Position numbers and translations under genes: made by a program. From Nematostella vectensis (lineage: Eukaryota; Cnidaria; Anthozoa; Actiniaria; Edwardsiidae), in NCBI RefSeq assembly GCF_932526225.1, contig NC_064042.1, positions 312,001-372,000 on the forward strand: DNA of 60,000 bases. The letters run 5' to 3'. Below, one piece after another: positions 38,301-50,300 of this stretch. The notes beneath the pieces are model-generated. The model did no database searches and had not been told where the DNA came from. It saw only the letters and a list, made by a program, of their open reading frames with translations. Positions within the stretch are counted from its first letter, which is position 1, and every line of letters begins with the position of its first letter.

Positions 38301-41300
38301 ATTTCAGCACCACCAAGGATTCACGGGATAACTTCAGACCTTACTGTCACAGAAGGCTCAAATGTTGCGTTACAATGTAACGCAACAGGCAGCGAGCCTC
38401 TTAACGTGACATGGCGAAGCACGAATGGGGCTTTTCTTTCGTCTGGCGTGACACTAAACCTGAATATTTTATCGCGTAATGACGAGGGGTCTTATCAATG
38501 CTCTGCTAGCAATGGCAATGAGTGCCCTGTAGCAGAAGAGAGCGTGTTTGTGACCGTCATTTGTGAGTACTGCATGCTCAATGCTCAGCGGTATCCGAAT
38601 TCACGAATTGGTGACTTCCATCTCTTACTTTGAGAAAAAATAAAGATGTTTTCTTTTTCTTGTGTGATGCTTGCATTTTTTAATGATATACATTCATTGT
38701 AGGTGCAAGCTTTCCTTCTTGCGCCCGCTAAATGGATACTTCTCTAATAGCAATATAGCTAACTACTCCAAATGACTTCTTTTGTCATGGAGCTATGCTT
38801 TCTAGAGAATGAAAATTTATATTTTAGCAAATATTGTATCTCTCGTACAATATATCAAACATGTCCTTCCTTTGAATTCTATAGCTCAATGCTCAGCATT
38901 ACACTGAACATTTACTTAATATAAATAACTAGATTAACTTTCAGCCGGTTAGGGTTAGTCAGTATGTTTGCCTATTGAAATTAATGAAAAAAACTAAAAA
39001 GATGAATGGGGTTAACTATGCGTATTAATCTAAACCAATAAAGTGGTTAAATAGAATTAAAACTATGTACACCTTAAATGGTTAACAAGGATTTTATGAC
39101 ATAAAATTAGGAATTTACTTATGATATTGATTATTGTCCATCTCGTCATCATTAAATCATGTTTCGAATAACATACCTTGATAATAAATCAAATTTCTAA
39201 CGATATTTTTTCTAGATAAACCTGAAAACACATCAATCACGGCTTCCAAGAGAATGGCTTGTGTGAACGACTCAGTAACCCTGACGTGCTCAAGCACGGC
39301 CAAGCCAGCCGCTGATAGGTACATATATTATCGCGGCGACTCACTGATTCATAATGGCACCAGCGGAACGCACACCTTCACCCTGTCCGCACACGGGACC
39401 CACGAGTACGCATGCGTAGCCAGCAATACCGCTGGCACTGGGGATAACAGTAGCGTGGTCATAACTGTGCAAGGTGAGGTTCTGCTCAAGAACATAACGG
39501 GTCATAACGATTCAAGGGAGAAAACTTTATCGTAAAAAGATAACTGGAGCCCAAACAGAAAACTGTATCGTAATATTAGGGCATCATTAAACGGAGATTC
39601 ATTGATAGGTATTTGAAGATTCGTGTCACTGCATTTTTTTTCTAAACTCTATAATAAAATCGGGAGATCGTATCGCTAGATCTGGTATCGTTATGTTATA
39701 AAGTAAAATTGTAGAGTTCTCGGTTTCGGTTAAATTTTCCCTAGAGAAATACGTCTGTAAACAGCAAACTGATAAAGATATTACATTTCGTAAAGCAATA
39801 TATCATTTCATTTTATCCCATACTCATGAATAAAAAAAGATCCGATCCTCTCCATTGTTCGATCATCTAATTTCGAAGTATATCACTCTGCTTTAATCAC
39901 ATGGAACGTCACCTCCACAGACCCTCCTACTATAACACACCCTCCAAGTGACGTCACAGTTGCCAGAGGCAGCGCCGCCTCGCTATCATGCAATGCGAGC
40001 GGCACGCCACCCCTGAACATCTCGTGGAGCAGGCCAGGCAGCTCGTTCTACTATGAGGGGGCGGTGCTTACGATCGACTCAGCCGCCACACAGGATGATG
40101 GTGTCTACCGGTGTGTGGTGCATAATGGAGCTCACTGCGCATCCCGGTCTGCTTCTGCCACGCTGAACGTCAACTGTAAGTACAGGCGCATGTCCAGAAG
40201 GGGGAGCCGAGGGGTCCGGACCCCACCCTGCTCATGTGACGAGATGAGTTTGGCTCCGGTTGAACCCCTTCGTAGTTAAGAAGTTGGTCAATTTTATGTT
40301 TGTATTTGTTTAGAAAAAGTTTCTAGATAGACCTAGTGCCCTATTACCCGAGCTTAGGATGTCAATTTGAACTTAACTGATCCATGGTCAGTGAATTTCT
40401 CTGGACACAACCCTACGATTTTCTCTAGACCTTCCCCTGAAGTAGTCGTCAAATAGAAACAAAGAGCTATTTAAGAAAAGAGAAAGACCCCCGAAACCAG
40501 AGTGAAGTTAGTTCCTTATTCGCAGTTCCTTTTTCGTCTGTTTCCTTATTCGCTCAGTTCCTTATTCAAATCGGGGGGGGGGGGGGGGTACTTACATGAT
40601 ACCTTTTAATTCGAGTTGAAACAGTATTTAGGTATAAAAGTTTATTCAGAACAAGTCCAACAACATTTTCGTCGGGTAAATTTCGATGCTTTAACGTGCT
40701 CGCTGCTAAGCGGAGCTGTGAACATGAGACTCTATCTGCTACAAAAGGTCAAATTACGAAATGCGTGCAATCGCTTTCACAAATGAATCTAGCAAAAGAG
40801 AGGAAATCTACCTCTCATCTAATAAATGTATTTGTATCTTGGGCTTTATTTCCAAACGCATTAATATATTTAGAGGAGAAATATTAACGCTTTACTTGAC
40901 TACGTACGTATGTCGTGTGAATTTGACCTTGCTAACAAAACCACAATTTGACAGATAGTGCTTGTTGTCAATTAACACCTTGGCTACTACATAAGGCTCT
41001 GACAAAACAAATAGATTAGTGCAGTGACACGAATAGGGAACTGTTCCTTATTCAAGTTAGTTTTCGCGAATAAGGAAATGGAATCTCCAAACGTCTCATT
41101 TCGTTTTACGACTTATCCGAATAAGGAATAGACTATGAAGAGGATTGTCAGTGTTTGCTCATCATTTCTCAATAAAGGAAAGGAAATTTCATAACTCCCG
41201 ATTTCGCTTTAACGACTCCTTTCGAAAGAGTTCTCGAAAAAGGAAATGGTATTTCATAACTCCCGATCTCGTTTTAACTACTTATCCGAATAAGGAATAG

Positions 41301-44300
41301 ACTTAAAAGAGGGTCGTTAGTGTTTTTTAAACATTTCTCGAAAAAGGAAATGGTATTTCATAACGCCTGATTTCGTTTTACGACTTATTCGAATAAGGAA
41401 TAGACTAAAGAGAGGGTTCTTTAGTATTTTCTAAACATTTCTCGAAAAAGGAAATGGTATTTTATAACGCCTGATTTCGTTTTACCTACTTATCCGAATA
41501 AGAATAGACTAAAGAGAGGATTCTTTAGTATTTTCTAAACATTTCTCGAAAAAGGAAATGGTATTTCATAACGCCTGATTTCTTTTTAAATATCTATTCG
41601 AATAAGGAATCTACTTTAAAGAGGATTGTTAGTATTTTCTCACAATTTGTTTAGAGGAGTATATTCGCGCTTTACTTGACTACGTACGTATGTCGTGTTA
41701 ATTTGACCTTGCTAACAAAACCACAATTTGACAGATAGTGCTTGTTGTCAATTAACACCTTGACTACTACATAAGGCTCTGACAAAACAAATAGATTAGT
41801 GCAGTGACACGAATAGGGAACTGTTCCTTATTCAAGTTAGTTTTCGCGAATAAGGAAATGGAATCTCCCAACGTCCGATTTCGTTTTACGACTTTATCCG
41901 AATAAGGAATAGACTATGAAGAGGATTGTCAGTGTTTGCTCATCATTTCTCAATAAAGGAAATTAAATTTCATAACGCCTGATTTCGCTTTAATGACTCC
42001 TTTCGAAAGAGTTCTCGAAAAAGGAAATGGTATTTCATAACTCCCGATCTCGTTTTAACTACTTATCCGAATAAGGAATAGACTAAAAAGAGGGTCGTTA
42101 GTGTTTTTTAAACATTTCTCGAAAAAGGAAATGATATTTCATAACGCCTGATTTCGTTTTACCTACTTATCCGAATATGGAATAGACTAAAGAGAGGGTT
42201 CTTTAGTACTTTCTAAACATTTCTCGAAATGTGTACTGCGTCAACTGCGTTGTTTACCAGCACCCTGGCGTCGGAAAGTAGCTTTTCTGCAACGTTTCGA
42301 TTGATATGGACGTTAATACCCATTTTGCGTGCTTTAACGACATAACTTCCCTGTCTCTTAGCCTTCCATTGCTAGCAAGCTAGCTACAAGGGGACAACGT
42401 TCAAATGATGGACTTGTATATTACAATGATACCATGAGGTAATAACGTGGGAACCATCCTTATCGAACATTTATATCAGTGTCAGGGTGTAACCTAAACT
42501 GTGAAACTGGTACTGTTGTAAAACGCATTGGTACAATGAGGAGTATAAATCTCCATCTACAGGCTGCATAGCTGTCTTAATCCAGTGGCTTTCTATTGGG
42601 GTGGGGTATCTGAGTTGCGCTTTGCAGCCTTATATTTATTTTCATATTTATTTTTATATTTATGTTATCTGTTTAATGTTCTTCGGGCCTAGCCCTAACC
42701 CACACACGAAGCGTTAAAATTCAAGGCAGGGGGGCCGCTAGAGTATCTAGTTACAAGGCCGATACACCTAAACAACAAACTATTTACCATAAGTAGTGTT
42801 TATTTACTTGTTGAGAAAGAAAGAACAGGGAGCCTTCCTATCACCGGCTTTGCTACATCATCTGATATAACCAGAGACCATTCAAATTAAAAGCATAGAA
42901 TATGTATAAATTACCTTACTGACAGCGTTAACAAGAGCACGATGATAAAGATAAGCTGGACTACATGTCCTTGCGGCTTGGACATAGGACGCAAAGCGGC
43001 AATTTACTTGCTTGTATCGTGTATCATTTGCCAAAGTTGGTTAGAAAGTGTTGATCTTGGGCAACACACTGTACAGTGTTTTTATTGCAATAACATAGAA
43101 TTAAACAAGACTTCAAATAATGGTACAAACTCTGTATTTTATTATATTTATAAATACATTTATAGCACACACTTGAGCTGGGCCAGAACCGTAGCATGCC
43201 ATATAAGATTGCGGGGGGGGGGGGGGGGGGGGGGGGGGGGAGCACAATACAGAAACATTAAGAAAACTATTAGGGGGTACAGTCCCTACTGGTCATTTCC
43301 TTAAATTTTGTGAAAATATTGAAAGGGGGGGCACCCCCTGCTACGGTCCTGTGAGCTCACTATTTTCAACAAGATAAATTCTCTTAAACTAATTCCCCAT
43401 TTAATGCAATACCATATTATAGTTTTTAAAAGAAAAACATTTTAAGAGTATCGTAAAATGAGCGCGAAAGCATTATAGCATTATTTCCAATGTGTGTATG
43501 CTAGTGTGCTTCTAAAGTTCACATTATTTCCTTATTTGAATAATTCGTAAAAACAAAAACGGAGTTTTTACATTCCATTCCCTTTTTCAAGAAATGTTAG
43601 GAAACCCAAACAAGCCGTAACATGAGTAGAAAATTTTGAAGGGGACACGGTTAAAGGGACATTATTTGGGAGACAACCATGCCCTTCTAGTCATTCGGCC
43701 TTATAATTCGCGTCGTTAAAGCTAATTCCATTTCCTTATTCGAGAAATTCGTTCCATTCCTATAATTCGTAAAAACAAAATCGGTCGTTATAAAATACCA
43801 TCTCCTTATTCAAAAGATGTTGAAAAAAAAAAACACGCTAACAATCTTCTTTTTACTCCATTCCTTTTTCGGTAAAAAATGAAGTAAAAACGAAATCAGG
43901 CGTTATGTAATGCCATTTCCTTTTTCAAGAGATGTTGAAAAAACACTGACAATCTTTTTTTTGAGTTTATTCCTTATTCGGATAAGTAAGTTAAAACGAA
44001 ATCGGGAGTTATGAAATACCATTTCCTTTTTCGAGAACTCTTTCGAAAGGCGTCGTTTAAGCGAAATCAGGCGTTATGAAATTCCATTCCCTTTATTGAG
44101 AAATGATGAGCAAACACTGACAATCCAGTTTTTAGTCTATTCCTTATTGGGATAGGTAGTTGTTGCGTTAGGTTCCCGTGAGGATTTCGCCACAAACCGT
44201 ATAACAATCCAACGATGTGTAAAGATATATTTATTCGATCTAGAATGAATGAAAGTAATTTGATTTACATTGATTGCATGGAATCAAAGCTTATTTACAG

Positions 44301-47300
44301 TTATTCAAACTCACAAATTAACTTACTTCTGTGGCGTATCCGATCGTGTTTTCTGATTCTCAAAGTCCTGGTTAGCTGTAGGTTTTGTAATCGTACTGGT
44401 TAGCTGTATTTCAGAGTTCCGATCTCGGTTACTGTTGATCTGACTGATTTACAATAGATTATAATCACGTGGTTGAAATCGATATTAACGAAACTGTCAC
44501 TTGTCACTTGTAATAGATTTATGCCGAAACAGTAGTTAAAACGAAATCAGGCGTTATGAAATACCATTTCCTTATTCGAGAAATGTTTAGAAAGTACTAA
44601 AGAACCCTCTCTTTAGTCTATTCCTTATTCGGATAAGTAATAAAACGAAATAGGACGTTGGGAGATTCCATTTACTTATTCGAGAAATGTTTAGAAAGTA
44701 CTAAAGAACCCTCTCTTTAGTCTATTCCTTATTCAGATAAGTAGGTAAAACGAAATCAGGCGTTATGAAATACCATTTCCTTTTTCGAGAAATGTTTAGA
44801 AAATACTAAAGAACCCTCTCTTTAGTCTATCCCTCATTCGGATAAGTCGTAAAACGAAATCGGACGTTGGGAGATTCCATTTATTTATTCGAGTAATGTT
44901 TAGAAAACATTAACGACCCTCTTTTTAGTCTATTCCTTATTCGGATAAGTAGTTAAAACGAAATCAGGCATTATAAAATACAATTTCCTTATTCGAGAAA
45001 TGTTTAGAAAGTACTAAAAAACCCTCTCTTAATCTATTCCTTATTCGGATAAGTCGTAAAACGAAATCGGACGTTGAGAGATTCCATTTACTTATTCGAA
45101 AAATGTTTAGAAAACATAAACGACCCTCTTTTTAGTCTATTCCTTATTCGGATAAGTAGTTAAAACGAGATCGTGAGTTATGAAATACCATTTCCTTTTT
45201 CGAGAACTCTTTCGAAAGGAGTCGTTAAAGCGAAATCGGGAGTTATGAAATTCCATTTCCTTTATTGAGAAATGATGAGCAAACACTGACACTCCTCTCT
45301 TTAGTCTATTCCTTATTCGGATAAGTAGGTAAAACGAAATCAGGCGTTATGAAATACCATTTCCTTAATCGAGAACTCTTTCGAAAGGAGTAGTTAAAGC
45401 GAAATCAGGCGTTATGAAATTTCCTTTCCTTTATTGAGAAATGATGAGCAAACACTGACAATCCTCTTCATAGTCTATTCCTTATTCGGATAAAGTCGTA
45501 AAACGAAATCGGACGTTGGAAGATTCCATTTCCTTATTCGCGAAAACTAACTTGAATAAGGAACAGTTCCCTATTCGTGTCACTGCACTAATCTATTTGT
45601 TTTGTCAGAGCCTTATGTAGTAGCCAAGGTGTTAATTGACAACAAGCACTATCTGTCAAATTGTGGTTTTGTTAGCAAGGTCAAATTCACACGACATACG
45701 TACGTAGTCAAGTAAAGCGCGAATATACTCCTCTAAACAAATTGTGAGAAAATACTAACAATCCTCTTTAAAGAAAATTCCTTAATCGAATAGATATTTA
45801 AAAAGAAATCGGGCGTTATGAAATACCATTTCCTTTTTCGAGAAATGTTTAGAAAATACTAAAGAACCCTCTCTTTAGTCTATTCCTTATTCGGATAAGT
45901 AGGTGAAACGAAATCAGGAGTTATGAAATACCATTTCCTTATTCGAGAAACGTTTAGAAAACATAAACGACCCTCTTTTTAGTCTATTCCTTATTCGGAT
46001 AAGTAGTTAAAACGAGATCGGGAGTTATGGAATACCATTTCCTTTTTCGAGAACTCTTTCGAAAGGAGTAGTTAAAGCGAAATCGGGAGTTATGAAATTT
46101 CCTTTCCTTTATTGAGAAATGATGAGCAAACACTGACAATTCTCTTCATAGTCTATTCCTTATTCGGATAAAGTCGTAAAACGAAATCGGACGTTAGGAG
46201 ATTCCATTTCCTTATTCGCGAAAACTAACTTGAATAAGGAACAGTTCCTTATTCGTGTCACTGCACTAATCTATTTGTTTTGTCAGAGCCTTATGTAGTA
46301 GCCAAGCACTATCTGTCAAATTGTGGTTTTGTTAGCAAGGTCAAATTCCATCTACACGCGTACGTAGTCAAGTAAAGCGTGAATATTTCTCCTCTAAATA
46401 TATTAATGCGTTTGGAAAGAAAGCCCAAGATACAAATACATTTATTAGATGAGAGGTAGATTTCCTCTCTTTTGCTAGATTCATTTGTGAAAGCGATTGC
46501 ACGCATTGCGTAATTTGACCTTTTGTAGCAGATAGAGTCTCATGTTCACAGCTCCGCTTAGCAGCGAGCACGTTAAAGCATCGAAATTTACCCGACGAAA
46601 ATGCTGTTGGACTTGTTCTGAATAAACTGTTATGCCTAAATACTGTTTCAACTCGAATTAAAAGGTATCATGTAAGTACCCCCCCGGATTTGAATAGGGA
46701 ACTGAGCGAATAAGGAAACAGACGAAAAAGGAACTGCGAATAAGGAACCAACTTCACTCTGGTCCCCCGAAAACATAAGATCTAACCTTATCTTTTAAAT
46801 CTATTGTTTCAAATGACCAAATTTTCATTATAGATGGCCAGATAATTGAAACAACTTATTTACATATCGGCGGCAGCAGCATTAGTAGGAAGATGGAATT
46901 TCATAATCAAATGACTCGGTTGCTAGAGGCCACTCCATTTTTGTGGTAATAGGCCATTAAGTCATGGCATGCTCTTAGTTGGGATTCAGCCTATCACATT
47001 GTCTCTCTCAAACTTTATAATAACATACTATTTTTCTCTGTTCAAGATAGTAGTAAAACATAATTTGGTTTCTCATTAAAGGCATTTGTTATTCCAGACA
47101 AACCCAGTATTACCTCTCTGTCAAACACCACCGTTATAGCGGGTGACATACTCAGATTGTACTGCAACACATCAGGCAAACCACAGGCGAACATCACGTG
47201 GTCTGGACCAAGCGGAGCCGGCAACCTACCGAGCGGGAACCCTTTGGTTCTCACCTCTGTCATCAAAGAGCATGCTGGGAAGTACCTGTGTAATGCTAGT

Positions 47301-50300
47301 AATAGCATGGGTTGGGCCGTGGAGTCGGCACACGTAGATGTCCAGTGTAAGTATCATCATTCCCTCTTACTCCTTCTCTCTAAGTATCCTGTTATGTTAT
47401 CATCATTCCCTCTTTTACTCTTTCTCTCTAAGTATCCTGTTATGTTATCATCATTCCCTCTTACTCCTTCTCTCTAAGTATCCTGTTATGTTACCATCAT
47501 TCCCTCTTTTACTCTTTCTATCTAAGTATCCTGTTATTTTATCATTATTCCCTCTTACTCCTTCTCTCTAAGTATCCTGTTATGTTATCATCATTCCCTC
47601 TTACTCCTTCTCTCAAAGCACCCTGTTATGTTATCATCATTCCCTCTTACTCCTTCTCTCTAAGTATCCTGTTATGTTATCATCATTCCCTCTTTTACTC
47701 TTTCTCTCTAAGTATCCTGTTATGTTATCATCATTCCCTCTTACTCCTTCTCTCTAAGTATCCATCATTCCCTCTTTTACTCTTTCTATCTAAGTATCCT
47801 GTTATTTTATCATTATTCCCTCTTACTCCTTCTCTCTAAGTATCCTGTTATGTTATCATCATTCCCTCTTACTCCTTCTCTCAAAGCACCCTGTTATGTT
47901 ATCATCATTCCCTCTTACTCCTTCTCTCTAAGTATCCTGTTATGTTATCATCATTCCCTCTTACTCCTTCTCTCTAAGTATCCTGTTATGTTATTATCAT
48001 TCCCTTTTACTCCTTTTCTCTAAGTATCCTGTTATGTTATCATCATTCCCTCTTACTCCTTCTCTCTAAGTATCCTGTTATGTTACCATCATTCCCTCTT
48101 TTACTCTTTCTATCTAAGTATCCTGTTATTTTATCATTATTCCCTCTTACTCCTTCTCTCTAAGTATCCTGTTATGTTATCAATATTCCCTCTTACTCCT
48201 TCTCTCTAAGTATCCTGTTATGTTATCATCATTCCCTCTTACTCCTTCTCTCTAAGTATCCTGTTATGTTATCATCATTCCCTCTTACTCCTTCTCTCTA
48301 AGTATCCTGTTATGTTATCATCATTCCCTCTTACTCCTTCTCTCAAAGCACCCTGTTATGTTATCATCATTCCCTCTTACTCCTTCTCTCTAAGTATCCT
48401 GTTATGTTATCATCATTCCCTCTTACTCCTTCTCTCTAAGTATCCTGTTATGTTATCATCATTCCCTCTTACTCCTTCTCTCTAAGTATCCTGTTATGTT
48501 ATCATCATTCCCTTTTACTCCTTTTCTCTAAGTATCCTGTTATGTTATCATCATTCCCTCTTACTCCTTCTCTCTAAGTATCCTGTTATGTTACCATCAT
48601 TCCCTCTTTTACTCTTTCTATCTAAGTATCCTGTTATTTTATCATAATTCCCTTTTACTCCTTCTCTCTAAGTATCCTGTTATGTTATCATCATTCCCTC
48701 TTACTCCTTCTCTCTAAGTATCCTGTTATGTTATCATCATTCCCTCTTACTCCTTCTCTCTAAGTATCCTGTTATGTTATCATCATTCCCTCTTACTCCT
48801 TCTCTCTAAGTATCCTGTTATGTTATCATCATTCCCTCTTACTCCTTCTCTCAAAGCACCCTGTTATGTTATCATCATTCCCTCTTACTCCTTCTCTCTA
48901 AGTATCCTGTTATGTTATCATCATTCCCTCTTACTCCTTCTCTCTAAGTATCCTGTTATGTTACCATCATTCCCTCTTTTACTCTTTCTATCTAAGTATC
49001 CTGTTATTTTATCATTATTCCCTCTTACTCCTTCTCTCTAAGTATCCTGTTATGTTATCAATATTCCCTCTTACTCCTTCTCTCTAAGTATCCTGTTATG
49101 TTATCATCATTCCCTCTTACTCCTTCTCTCTAAGTATCCTGTTATGTTATCATCATTCCCTCTTACTCCTTCTCTCTAAGTATCCTGTTATGTTATCATC
49201 ATTCCCTCTTACTCCTTCTCTCAAAGCACCCTGTTATGTTATCATCATTCCCTCTTACTCCTTCTCTCTAAGTATCCTGGTATGTTATCATCATTCCCTC
49301 TTACTCCTTCTCTCTAAGTATCCTGTTATGTTATCATCATTCCCTCTTACTCCTTCTCTCTAAGTATCCTGTTATGTTATCATCATTCCCTTTTACTCCT
49401 TTTCTCTAAGTATCCTGTTATGTTATCATCATTCCCTCTTACTCCTTCTCTCTAAGTATCCTGTTATGTTACCATCATTCCCTCTTTTACTCTTTCTATC
49501 TAAGTATCCTGTTATTTTATCATCATTCCCTTTTACTCCTTCTCTCTAAGTATCCTGTTATGTTATCATCATTCCCTCTTACTCCTTCTCTCTAAGTATC
49601 CTGTTATGTTATCATCATTCCCTCTTACTCCTTCTCTCTAAGTATCCTGTTATGTTATCATCATTCCCTCTTACTCCTTCTCTCTAAGTATCCTGTTATG
49701 TTATCATCATTCCCTCTTACTCCTTCTCTCAAAGCACCCTGTTATGTTATCATCATTCCCTCTTACTCCTTCTCTCTAAGTATCCTGTTATGTTATCATC
49801 ATTCCCTCTTACTCCTTCTCTCTAAGTACCCTGTTATGTTATCATCATTCCCTCTAACTCTTTCTCTCTAAGTATCCTTTTATGTTATCATCATTCCCTC
49901 TTACTCCTTTTCTCTAAGTATCCTGTTATGTTATCATCATTCACTCTTACTCCTTCTCTCTAAGTATCCTGTTATGTTATCATCATTCCCTCTTACTCCT
50001 TCTCTCTAAGTATCCTGTTATGTTATCATCATTCACTCTTACTCCTTCTCTCTAAGTATCCTGTTATGTTATCATCATTCCCTCTAACTCTTTCTCTCTA
50101 AGTATCCTTTTATGTTATCATCATTCCCTCTTACTCCTTTTCTCTAAGTATCCTGTTATGTTATCATCATTCACTCTTACTCCTTCTCTCTAAGTATCCT
50201 GTTATGTTATCATCATTCCCTCTTACTCCTTCTCTCTAAGTATCCTGTTATGTTATCATCATTCCCTCTAACTCTTTCTCTCTAAGTATCCTGTTATGTT

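Noticed and set aside
42942-43304. 120-codon ORF inside the foldback element as a transposase
   Set aside because: No recognisable catalytic motif, and it reads through the poly-G run as a glycine tract; no other ORF of size lies in the element.
46309-46571. Mirrored small ORFs at 40696-40958 and 46309-46571 as a duplicated gene
   Set aside because: They are the two inverted arms of the foldback element; short, without domain, and repeated only because the arms are.
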